Shown one piece after another: positions 11,425-21,877 of a DNA stretch of 64,000 nucleotides (positions are counted from its first letter, which is position 1; each line of letters begins with the position of its first letter). This DNA is from Heliocidaris tuberculata (lineage: Eukaryota; Echinodermata; Echinoidea; Camarodonta; Echinometridae), in NCBI GenBank assembly GCA_025618425.1, contig CM046833.1, positions 2,612,672-2,676,671 on the forward strand, in the 5' to 3' direction. The notes below the pieces were generated by a model that searched no databases, was not told where the DNA came from, and worked only from the letters and a program-made list of their open reading frames with translations. A program made the translations under genes and the position numbers.

Positions 11425-11922
11425 TAGTTACCACCTGTATAGAAAGACCACCTGTCTATAAAGACCACAATTATTTTTTTCATTTGAACAGCATTTCCCA
11501 TTGAAACATGTATTAACCCATTAAGGACAGGAATTTTTAAAGGGGTAAATTGATTACATTTTGTTCTTCAAATTGGCAACAATATTTTTCTTTTAGTGCT
11601 CCATGGTTTTAATGAGGTGTAATGTTTTTGAAAAAAATGTACATGGTTATTAATTTTGTTTAAAAGTTGAAAAAATAGCCAATTTCTAAACAATAATGAT
11701 TTTGTACCTCTCTCTGTGTTGCCAATTTAAGGATTCATTCACTATTCATGGATCTAGTATATTCTTCAGAGCTTTGAATCAAAAGTTATTGAGCCAAACC
11801 ACAAAATGTGGTCATTTGTCTTGAAAGGGTTAAATGAACCTGTCCATAAAGACCACCTGCTCATAAAGATCGCTCTTCTTGTCTCCCTTGAGTCGTCTTT
11901 ATAGACAGGTTTCACTGTATCG
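11425..11922. mobile_element. Pogo-like element (CTGTCYATAAAGACCAC) split by a TTAA element
   Basis: Left-end repeats CACCTGTCTATAAAGACCAC (11450) and AACCTGTCCATAAAGACCAC (11838) face an inverted end GTCTTTATAGACAGG-TTTCACTGTA (11897-11920). A second short copy follows at 11947-12030, ending GTCTTTATATACAGG-GTTCACTGTA. The TTAA-flanked element at 11517-11829 lies inside it. Confidence 0.6.
11517..11829. mobile_element. piggyBac-like MITE, copy 1 (TTAA/CCC ends)
   Basis: TTAA at 11513-11516, then CCCATTAAGGAC; the right end TTGAAAGGG is followed by TTAA at 11830-11833. TTAA target duplication with CCC...GGG ends is the piggyBac signature. The interior (CACATTTTGTTCTTCAAATT-like) matches the element at 38831-39403, whose empty site is present in this window. 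Confidence 0.8.
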
Positions 11923-11946
11923 GGATAATTTTTATTCTCTTGTTTC

Positions 11947-12030
11947 TTGTCCATAAAGACCACCTGCTCATAAAGACCACTTTTCTTGTGTCCTTGGAGT
12001 AGTCTTTATATACAGGGTTCACTGTATCTA
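11947..12030. mobile_element. Short pogo-like MITE (CTGTCCATAAAGACCAC)
   Basis: An 84-bp copy of the family at 11425-11922, with the inverted ends GTCCATAAAGAC and GTCTTTATATACAGG. No coding capacity. Confidence 0.55.
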
Positions 12031-12334
12031 TATATATGCCATTTATGTACATCTTTATACACTTAGCCTTCTACTTGCCCTCTATATATTAAATCTGCAT
12101 ACTTCCTAAGTTCCTATTGAAATGCGTAGAAAAACAACATCTTGCAAAAGCTCTGAAACTTACTGTATTTCTGCATTACAAAGCCATTACAGTGGAACTC
12201 CATTATTGTATATCAGGGCAAGTCTTTGGTATGTCCCATGCACGCATGTACATGTATGTTATCTTGTATTATGTGATTGTACATGTATAATGGAATTTTG
12301 AATAATATGAATCGACATAAAAAATATCATTTTA

Positions 12335-12510
12335 CAGTGGAAACTCAGTATAACGAGGTCCTTGGGGCCATCAAAATTACCTTGTTATAGCAGGAATCTC
12401 GTTATATCAGGTTAAAAAAACATTAGAATATAAAGAGCTGGGACCAGTATATTACCTTGTTATATCAGGAATGTTGTTATATCAGACCTCTTTATACTGA
12501 GTTTCCACTC
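12335..12510. mobile_element. Pogo/Tigger-like MITE, copy 2
   Basis: Same ends and interior as the 10709 element (CCATCAAAATTACCTTG-like core), 176 bp, flanked by TA at 12333-12334 and 12511-12512. The terminal base of the right end is mutated. Confidence 0.85.
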
Positions 12511-12741
12511 TACCTGATATTTTGTCTGATTTAAGCTGGAGGAGAGTAGTTTGCAGGCACAAACCCTGGTCAGTCGTAAAAGAGTGTCTGCACTATAAGA
12601 CTACCTTAGGCCATGTACTATAGCTGCTCCCGACATGGCCAGTAGGTAGCTGGGCTAGGCTTCTCCCAAGGCAAAATGATTTTCTGATAAAGGGTCAAAT
12701 TAGGGTCTGTGCTTGCAGACTAGGAGGAGAGCTACATGTAT

Positions 12742-12818
12742 CCGCTTGATACAGTCATTAGATTTACCGCTTGATACAATCATTAGATTTACTGCTTGAT
12801 ACAATCATTAGATTTATT
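12742..12818 (+). repeat. 25-bp tandem repeat, three units
   Basis: CCGCTTGATACARTCATTAG begins at 12742, 12767 and 12792 (third copy starts CTGC). Confidence 0.9.
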
Positions 12819-12939
12819 AAAATGTTTGATATAGTAGGTAATGTAGGGGTCAAAAGACTTTGAACTTGACCTTCACTATAGATGTACATGTACATATACA
12901 TGTAACAAGGAAACCTACTTGATCCCAAGGAGTGTGTTA

Positions 12940-13118
12940 CAGTGGAAACTCACCATACCAAGGACCTTGCTGGAATTATGAAAGTTACCTTGTTACATGT
13001 ATTATATCAGGGAGACTGAAAACACAAAAGAACATGAAGATTTGGGACCAGCAAAATTACATGTACCTTGTTATATCAGGAATCTCGTTTCAGATCTCTT
13101 TATACCGAGTTTCCACTG
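12940..13118. mobile_element. Pogo/Tigger-like MITE, copy 3
   Basis: CAGTGGAAACTCACCATACC to TATACCGAGTTTCCACTG, 179 bp, TA at 12938-12939 and 13119-13120. More diverged inside than copies 1 and 2. Confidence 0.8.
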
Positions 13119-13240
13119 TATAATGAGATTTCATTTGTTTTCCATCTCATCATTGCATGCATACCGTGCTTAAACCTATGATTTTGGACATGTATATGTA
13201 CTGTAGGTTGAAAATATATAATTGTGATAAATGCCTTGCA

Positions 13241-13790
13241 ATAAGCCAGTTCTTAATTACAATTTGCGGATGGGCAGTTAAAGGTCATTTGTACCGAGTA
13301 CAGTTGAACCAGGGAAATGAAACTTTATACGCCATCATTTTGTGCATACCACGATGCACGCACCAGTATAATTTTACTTGTTTAACAAGTAGCGCGTCCA
13401 ACAAAACAAATGCGTGTCGTTGGGGTCATTTCAGGGTCATTTGTACAATGAACTACAGTGTAATAGACCAGTTCGGAGTTAGCTTGGGTACAAATGACCC
13501 CCCAAAATCCACATATCTTTTGCACATAGAGACATCCTACTTTGTGCCTTTTAGAATAGTCACTGCCCAAAAGGGTGAAGGTGATTCATGAATACCTTTT
13601 GTCAGCCCACTGTAGAAGAATATTTCCAGCTGTGTATCAAAGAATGTCCCTCTGATAAATACATAAATAATGATTACATGACTATCATGAGCATGTATCC
13701 AGTACCTGTCTCAGTGGGTTTTACAATTTGGGTACAAATGACCTTTATCTGCTCATGCTCAGATTGTATCTACGAACTGGCTTATTACAA
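13241..13790. mobile_element. Composite of AATAAGC-family MITEs
   Basis: The left part (13241-13445) matches the 8534-8762 element, including GGGGTCATTTCAGGGTCATT. The right part (from about 13463, AATAGACCAGTTCGGAGTTA) ends TACGAACTGGCTTATT at about 13790. Two related elements appear to be juxtaposed or nested. Confidence 0.6.
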
Positions 13791-14133
13791 ACTGGCTTAT
13801 ACTTGAGGTTTCAAACCTACATGTAAGTGCAGGGAAAAAAATGATCACATCAGAGCAAATGGGTGCTTTCCATTCCCTAAATCGATTGATGGGGAGGTGA
13901 GGGGGGGGGGGAGGCATGTATTCATAAATTTGGATAATCATGTACAAGTGTTTTCCAAAATATAATCAAGATACATGTAGTTTTATATGGAAGGTTAGCT
14001 TGTGACGACTGTGCTGAAGGATAAGCTAGCTTCAGCTTACCATATTTGTCCCAACTCAATTCTGAAGATGAGTCAGATGATGTCCCCGATCTTCTACAGA
14101 GGCTGGTTTAATTGTCTAAGTTTCTAAGTACAT

Positions 14134-14366
14134 GGGCGCAAATCTAGGGGGGGACAGGGGACATGTCCCCCCCCCCCCCCCCCCACCCCCCCCACAAAAT
14201 CTGATAACCTTTTTTTTTTTGCTTGTCAGAGAATTTTGGAGGAAAACTAGACCCCAAAAATGTCACTTTTTTTTGGTTGTCAGAAAATTTTTTGACATTT
14301 CGGACAGGTACAAAACTTAAATTATGTGGTGACCCCCCCCCGTATTTCAAAATGGATTTGCGCCAC
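14134..14366. mobile_element. Poly-C element with GGGCGCAAATCTAGG ends
   Basis: GGGCGCAAATCTAGGGG (14134) is mirrored by AATGGATTTGCGCCACTG at the right end. The interior has a long C-run (about 14167-14190), poly-T and a second C-run. Same architecture as the 11112 element. Confidence 0.65.
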
Positions 14367-16274
14367 TGATTGTATCTTGCATTTGTATGGAAGTTTAGTA
14401 ATGTAATCATGCAGTTTATATGCCAAATGAAGTTTCTTGTCATACATATTGTATTCATGTAAATATGTAATAAAAAGTCATCTCATGAAAAGCTGATGTA
14501 GTATGAAGTGTGTTTGATACAGAACAGGTCTTGTATGATTGGATTTGAAAGGGAATAGAGAATTATTCCATTATTCTTATATCATCATCATAATTGTCAT
14601 CATTATTAAGTTCCTTTTTTGTCAACTCATACGATGCCAATACCTTGTGTACTGATCTGTGTAGCAGTGCCGCGTACATGTGCACTAGCCCGTGCTCACG
14701 TGCCACAGCCTTGTATAGGAGCCTCCGTTGCGGTGCCACTTACATGTTTAGTCACATTGTTTGTTCGCGCTTTAATAAGCACCAGAAAACTAAAGCCGGC
14801 ACGTGGCGGATTAGTGGCTGGCACAATAGGGGATTAGCGCTGTGGCACTGGGGTTGATACATATGGGGGCAGATTAAGGGTTAAACAGCTGTGTGTAACA
14901 ATGGTCCCTTGGCATACTGGCTAATCTTTTTTCTCCATCGATTTTTAGGTGGGGGTTGTTTAATGCAAACTGTACTGTACTTGCACCCCCCCCCCCCCCC
15001 CCGACAAATTTTGCCACCTACTGTAAACATGGAATATTACACGGTCTGGACATTTTCGTTCATTTCACGTGGCATGAAATTTGCGTGAAAATAAACATGC
15101 CAATATTTTTGTTTATGTATTCTTTAGCCCGTAAGCCTAGCGCGTCAGCGAAATTAAAAACATGTGGAATTCACTTTACTCGGCCAAGCGCGAAAAAATT
15201 AATCGCGTGAAAAATTTCCACTTTTACAGTATAACGAACTGCTCCATTTCACTCTACGCCATTTTCTGACTTTTTTTCTTCCACGTCTTGTGCATCTTTT
15301 AACATGAGTTTATGAAAATCAAATGTTCTGTTGCTGAATCCTTTGACCTTTTGTGACCGATGTCAGCCCGAAAACAGAGAATTCTTGAGTTTTGTGTATA
15401 GAACAAAGGGAAAACTGCATTTCCTTTTGTTCTTTCTAAATCACTTATAATTTCTTCATTGGTCTGTGATTATTTATTCTAACCGATATTTGATTCAGAT
15501 AACAACCTCAAACAGCAGACCTTTAAAAACAAAAAAACAATTAAAAAAAAAACAATAAAAATGAACAAGGAAATACATGCCCCTGAGGCCCCCCCCCCCC
15601 CCCCCCCCCCCCCCAATCAGAGAGGAGCTTAATATAGCCCAGTACAGTAGTAAGGGTCAAAACCTAGTTTTTTAATGGGTCTAAAAGCATTTATCCAGGG
15701 GCGGGTTTACTAGATCATTTTTAAAGGGGGGGGGGGGGGGGGCGTCTGACCACATTTGCTGAGAGTCATTGTTCTTTTAGATTTGCCAACTGCCTATAAA
15801 ACTGTAGAATTGCCAACAAAAGTTTTGTAATAAACAATGCCTCTGTATATATGTCCCTACAGAAACTACGTACATGTACCTTTGACAAAATCCTTGAAAA
15901 TTCTCGATAAAAGAAAGGACTAAAAAATAAATGATTATTTTTTTCTTCATAACTTCATTGATATTTTAATCAATACATGTATTCTAAATACAGTACAGTA
16001 CAATGAAAGCTGATAAAAATGAACAAATGACTTGAAGTGATACAACACATGTCCTTAGAAAGTGAACATACTACATCATTCAAACAGGAATACAATTAAG
16101 TTGACCAATTATGAAGGAACTGCAACCACGACAGTAAAGACGTCCACACCTTTGTCAGCAAGTTGAAATTTTTACAGAATCGACACTGTCAATATTCTAA
16201 TAATTTTTTCCACCACATTGTAAGGTAACTTTAGGGTCCTCTACATTTTTAGTGACTGATTTTTAAGTTTTTTT
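14367..16274. other. No gene seen; several oligo-C/oligo-G tracts
   Basis: Non-coding. Long C-runs at about 14985-15002 and 15591-15614 and a G-run at 15725-15742. Short frames at 14594-14857 and 14891-15210 have no coding character. Confidence 0.5.
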
Positions 16275-16690
16275 AGATTTCAACTCAAGACTTAAAGATA
16301 ATGTTGAGTTCTGGTCATGTGATTACATTGTGAAAGAATCAGTCTCAAAGCAATTGGGAAAGGTTGATCATGTCTGAAAAAGAATTGGTGTATACTGTGA
16401 GGTTTTGGAATCATTAAAATGATAAGAAATTGACCCAATCTTGCTGAAAAGCACATGCTCTGCACACAGAAATGGGTGTATGGGAGAGCACACACATGTG
16501 ACATGAATGTTCAGACAGAACATTTCAGCTATTTCTTGTCATATTTCGAATATGATGGCATTTGAAGAGCAATCCTTTTCAGGGGACATTTCTACTATGA
16601 TATCTTCCAAACTGACATAAAAGGAATGAGATACATGTACATGTAGCTTACAAATTAATTTTTCACCTTTCCCAGAACTCAGCCTTCCCT
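16275..16690 (+). repeat. Direct repeat, copy A (uninterrupted)
   Basis: It aligns from TAAAGATAATGTTGAGTTCTGG (16292 region) through AAGGTTGATCATGTCT, GACCCAATCTTGCTGAAAAG and CATTTCAGCTATTTCT to ACATAAAAGGAATGAGA with 18490-19175. It retains the unoccupied target GATTACATTGTG (16321-16332) for the MITE found in copy B. Confidence 0.85.
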
Positions 16691-17329
16691 TTAACCACCC
16701 GAAGAGTTTGGTCCCCTGAAAAATTCCAAGTTTGGACACATTTTAAAAACCACACAAATAACAGGCTAGAAAGATTGGCAGGTTATTATGATTGGCAAAA
16801 AAGTATGCAGCACACAGATTTCTTATTTCCTTTAGATTTCATCTGGTTAATAAGCTCTACAATAATAATGAAATGGAGAAGTCAGACCAAGTGATTTATA
16901 GCCATAATATACTACTATTTGAACTACATAAATGATTCACAGACTTATGTACATGTAGCATTCATAAACTTGTGTACAACATCAACACAAACAACCATAA
17001 CATTATGGTTATACATAAAAATAAAAAATGTTTCACTTTCGTTTTTATCAATTCATTTCTTAACCCTTTGGAGCTGTCAGAAATTTTCCATCACCCAAAT
17101 CTCTAATATCTCACATATGTTTTACTTTCATTATTCTAACTTTCTAAGTCTCATTAATATGCTAATTTCATTACAAGTAATGTGTAACTAGGCTAAGGTA
17201 CATGTATATACATACGTAACAAATAATTGATTATCAAAGAACATTGTGATATCTACCTACTCATAACTATCACCATTACATATTTACAATCTTTTCCAAA
17301 CAATTATGCATCAATATTGTGGACCCTCG

Positions 17330-17615
17330 TTAATAACGGTTACATGTCTTTTTTCTGAAGGCTCAATTTTTCCGAAGGTCCGTTACTCCGATGGTTCGTA
17401 ATTCCGAAGGTCATAATTCCGAATGCTAAAAAGGGTTGATCATTCCGAAAATGAAATAGGATTCGTAAAATTTTCAGAAAAAATGAAATAGGGTTCATAA
17501 TTCTGAATATGAAAAAGGGTTCATATTTCGAAAGGTTCATAATTTCGAAAAGTTATGTAGGGCTCTATTGTATTTTTAGAATTATGAACCTTCCGGAAAA
17601 CGAGTACCCCCACGT
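17330..17615 (-). mobile_element. TTCCGAAGGTTC short-repeat element, copy 1
   Basis: Made of degenerate units of TTCCGAAGGTTCRTAA type (TCCGAAGG at about 17373 and 17411, variants to 17560), with an inverted unit near the right end (AATTATGAACCTTCCGG). Its two ends match, in reverse complement, the two ends of the element at 39502-39800, so it is a discrete element rather than a random array. No transposase. Confidence 0.7.
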
Positions 17616-18489
17616 TATAACAACTCCTTGGGACCAAGGAAACTCAATCCATTTATTGAAACCTTACTAATCATCGTGCAGCTGGTAGAAGGACGTAAGT
17701 GCCTTGCTCTCTTCTGCTAAACGTGGAGGCCAACTATCGAGTCAAGCAGAAGGCTCTTAGCATTAAAATGCCCATTACTTCAAAAATATGCGCTTATTTG
17801 ATACACTACTAAAATTAGGTAGTTACCATCCATTTTCACGGTTTATTAATTGATAGGAGAAAGAAAAATTCCGTCATGTTTGAAAAATGGTACAACATGT
17901 ATACAGCAATCAAAATCTTAGAAGTGCCTTACCAGAAATTTGTTATATGGCGTGCTCGCCTGCTAACGCCTTTCTGCCAGCCACCCAAAAATATATGGGT
18001 TAATAACAAAAAACAAAGAAAAAATAATAATTCAAAGAAGTGGGACCAGCAAAATCCAACAACAATGTCCTCTATAACGAGGTTTCACTGTCCATTACTT
18101 GCAGATGTAATTTTAATATATAAATAATTATCAAGTAACCAATATTCAGGAAAAGTCATTAAATGTCACTAAAAAAAACCCCAATTACTTAAATTTTCAC
18201 AATGCATGTAAAACATTTGTGAGCTTGAAATAAAAATTGAAATCATATCACTGTACATCTACCAAGGCTTCTCTGCAGGAAATTGCTTATCACATTGAGT
18301 GAACATAGATCATCACAGGAGGTGATTAAGGAAGATCAAATCAATTTCATAGGATGAAAGTTTGCATTGTGATAATTAGGTAACCTTTCAAGGGAGAATT
18401 TCCCCTCAGTATATTTCTTCTAAAACCCCAAATGAACTATATAAGCACCAAGGTTGTGCACAGGCAAGAACCCAGCATCTACCTAGAAC

Positions 18490-19175
18490 AGAGTCTAAAG
18501 ATAAAGTGGAGTTCTGGTCTTGCGATTAGGTAGCTTAGTGAAACCGCAATGATGCATAAAGACACAGCCACGGGAAAGACACAAAGAGGAAAATTGCTAG
18601 TTTTGTCAGAGCTTCTAATATTAAAATCAGACATATCTGAATAAAAGTTTTCATATTATTTTGCTTTAAAAGTGTTCAAAACTTCAAATACTAATTACTA
18701 ATTCTACACCCTAATATTGTGGTTTTGCCTTTACAGAATAAAATTTTGATTTTGAATGATTCTGTCATATGCGTCTATCCTTTACGTGCCACAACGTTTC
18801 GCTAAGCTACCTTACACTGTGAAGGAAACTGTCTCACGGCTACTGCGAAAGGTTGATGATGTCTACATAAGAATTGGTGTAGGCATATACTGTGAGGTTT
18901 TAGAGTCATTAAAATGATTAAAAAATTGACCCAATCTCACTGAAAAGAACATGCACTGCACACAGAAATGGGTATATGGGACTGCACACATGATGTGGCA
19001 TGAATGTATGGCCCGAACACTTCAGCTATTTCTCGTCTTATTTCGAATATAAGGGCATTAGAAGAGCAATCCTTTTCTGGGGGACATTCCTACTGTGAAG
19101 TTCTTCCAAATTAACTGACATAAAAGGAATGAGAAAGCTCAGAAATTATTTTTCACCATTCCCAGAATCTTCCTT
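18490..19175 (+). repeat. Direct repeat, copy B (interrupted by a MITE)
   Basis: Second copy of the 16275-16690 sequence, 2.2 kb downstream in the same orientation. The order is collinear except for the 283-bp insertion at 18529-18811. Confidence 0.85.
18529..18811. mobile_element. PIF/Harbinger-like MITE with TTA target duplication
   Basis: The left end GGTAGCTTAGTGAAACCG is mirrored by CGTTTCGCTAAGCTACC at the right. TTA occurs on both sides (18526-18528 and 18812-18814) and once at the empty site in copy A (16323-16325). A 3-bp TTA duplication and GG-starting inverted ends fit PIF/Harbinger. 283 bp, no coding capacity. Confidence 0.85.
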
Positions 19176-19673
19176 CTCTTTCATGTTGCCTTATAAATAC
19201 TGACCCAGAGCAATCTATTCACAGAGTTTGGCCAACTCGGCTCCAGTCTAGGTAACAACATGGCCCATGTTGCTTTGTTGGGCAAGCATAACACAAAAAA
19301 GAATATGTGTCATATTGTGTCCCACTGAAACCCAGTTGGCCATACTCTGTGTTAATATAGATGGCTCTGAACTGAACTCCTAAACAGTGCCATCTTTTGA
19401 CAGCATATTATAAATGTCTGTGCATCTTTTTTTCCATCACTGGCAATTGTAAAAGCTTAGAAATGTACTTGCAGGCAATTTTCTACGATTGCAAGTCAAA
19501 AATAATAGTTGAAATAAAAAAAATTGCATATTTTCCAAGTGAGTTGTTAGGAAAAATCTAAAATAAATTGCAAATAATCTCTAATCATAATTCTATTTGC
19601 ATCAAATACATGTAGTTAGGAATGACCATAAGATGGCGCTGTTATATTCTACCAGTTTAAGGCATGGCCTAAA
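19176..19673 (-). other. 3' flank / probable 3' UTR of gene 2
   Basis: AT-rich, no exon seen. Poly-A signal not assigned. Confidence 0.5.
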
Positions 19674-21877
19674 TTAATTTTGAATGTTGGTTATAATGGA
19701 CGAGACTGCAGCAGCTTGTTCCATATTCTCTTTGGTGTGCATGACAATGTGATCAGTGAGTCTATGAGGAAGTGAGTAAGCCTTACCACACTGTGGACAA
19801 ACATATGGCTTCTCACCAGTATGAATACGCATATGAACATCTCTGCAGTGCTTGTCCTTAAAAGCTTTGCCACAGGAGAGACAGACGTAGGGTCGGATGC
19901 CTTTGTGCCGTCTCTCATGAATCTTGTGGTCTTTACCAGCCAGGAATCGCTTGCCGCAGAAGGAACAGACGAACTTCTTTTCTCTGTTGCTGTGGACGCG
20001 ATACTTGTGTTTGTTCATGAGCTTGCGGGTGCCAAAGCCTCGCTCACAGACGTCACATTTGTGAGGTTTCTCGCCCGTGTGTTCCTTCTGGTGGTTGTCA
20101 TGAGCACTCTTGGAAGCGAAGGAGCGAGTGCAGAGGCTGCACTTGAAAGGCCGATTCTTGGTGTGCTTCTGGACATGGACTAACAGCTGGCTTTCCATGT
20201 CAAAGCCTTTCTGACAAAAACTGCAGGTAAACTTGCTGCCACCAAGATGGACCTTGTACTCATGGCGTTTGAGAACATGGCGATAGATGAACCTCCTAGG
20301 ACATTGCTTACACTTGAAGGGGCGGGGTCGGTTGTAGTAGTCCATGGGTTTCCCAAGCATGTCAATCTGTTCTACCTTATCCTGATCTTCTGCTGGGGTT
20401 GTTCCATTCTGATCACTCTGGCTGACCTGAGATGTCTCCGATGCCTGTGTACCTCCTCTTGTCAAAGGCTCAATGCCATGATGCTGCCTGAGATGATCAT
20501 GCAAGAAGCTGTACTTAATGAAGGTCTTACCACAGATGTAACACCTTGTTGACCCTAAACTGTTGCTCTGTGCTTCCTTTGAAGCCACATTGGCTCCTGC
20601 TGAAGAAATGGCTTGAGGGTTCTTTGTTTTGGCTGCTCCCTTTTTCAAATCACTAGGATGTGGTTCAATCCCATGTGCTTGCTGCAAATGTAAATTAAAA
20701 GCAGTTGGTGTTGTGAATGTCTCCACACAGAGATCACATTCAAAGTCCCCTGGCCCTTGTCCCATTGCACCACTGAGCTGGTACTGAGGTTCAACCACCT
20801 TCCCATGTTTCTCCTTCTGGTGCCTTGTTAAGCTTTTCTGGTTGACATATGTCCTATTGCAGTCTGTACAAGACCACGGGGCAAGCAAGGAGGTCAGGGC
20901 TTTGGGCTTGTCAGGAGATGGCGCACCATGCTTCACACGCTTATGACGCATAACGAACTGTTTCTGTGTATACACCAGTCCACATACATCACATCCATAT
21001 GGAGCTTTATAGTGATTCTTATCATGTATATTGAGGGCCTTTTCGTTAGGACAGTTAAACCCACATTTAGTGCACTTGTATTTGTCACTTTTTGATTGGA
21101 GTGGTGTTTGAGTGGGCTGTTCGTGTCCACAAATGGTACTATGCCTTTGCTTAAGATGAAGCAGAAGAGCATTTTTCTGTTGATAGAGGCAGCCACACTC
21201 GGGGCACCCGAAGGGATATTGCTTGTGTCCTTTCATATGGCTCTGAAATTCCTTAGGACCTGCACAAGCGTATCCACAAATCTTGCAACAGTTCTTTCCA
21301 GAAGCTTGCCTCCTTACCCGCAACTTGATTTTCAGCCGGGTCTCACTGCCAGCAGCTTTCGACGCCACTTTATGCTCTGTCTTCTTGTGACCTGCCAAAG
21401 CCTGATACGACATAAAGACGCACCCACATTCGTTGCAACCAAAGGGCGCTTTCTTGTGACCCAGTACGTGATTCTCTAAGGATGCTTTGCTGGGGCATAC
21501 AAAGCCACACTTGTCACAAGGGAAGTACTCTTCATCCTCCTCCTCCTCCTCTTCCACTGCATCCTCTCCGATCGCAAGATTCTTGTGGAACTTTTCATGC
21601 ATCATCAACGGTCCCTGACTCTGGAATTGCTTTCCACATGTCCCACAAATGAATTTGCCACTGATGAAGCCTTGACTGGCATCTACCTCCCCCTCACTTA
21701 CTGACCTTGCCCTCTCTTCTCTATCTTGAGGAAGCTCTCTGTCATCATTGATCTGTTGTATCTCCACATCAATGTCGGGTCCTTTTTCTTTGTGATGGAA
21801 GAGTTTCATGTGGCGCAGGAGACTCTTGGGGTTGCTGCAATGGCATGGGCAGAAGCTACACTCAAAACCTTTGGATT
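19674..21877 (-). CDS. Gene 2 coding exon 4 (eighteen C2H2 fingers)
   Basis: Acceptor CTGCATACAG before AATCCAAAGG, 2204 nt, TAA at 19676-19674. Fingers run from FECSFCPCHC to YVCPQCGKAY. Eleven N-terminal fingers have a repeating CG[FC]xC character, then a linker with M-L-G-K and seven fingers matching gene 1's last seven. Two classical HTGEKP linkers occur in the C-terminal set. Confidence 0.95.

Noticed and set aside
14594..14857. Overlapping 72- and 87-codon frames in a moderately GC-rich patch
   Set aside because: No domain, no splice sites in phase, no paralogous support.
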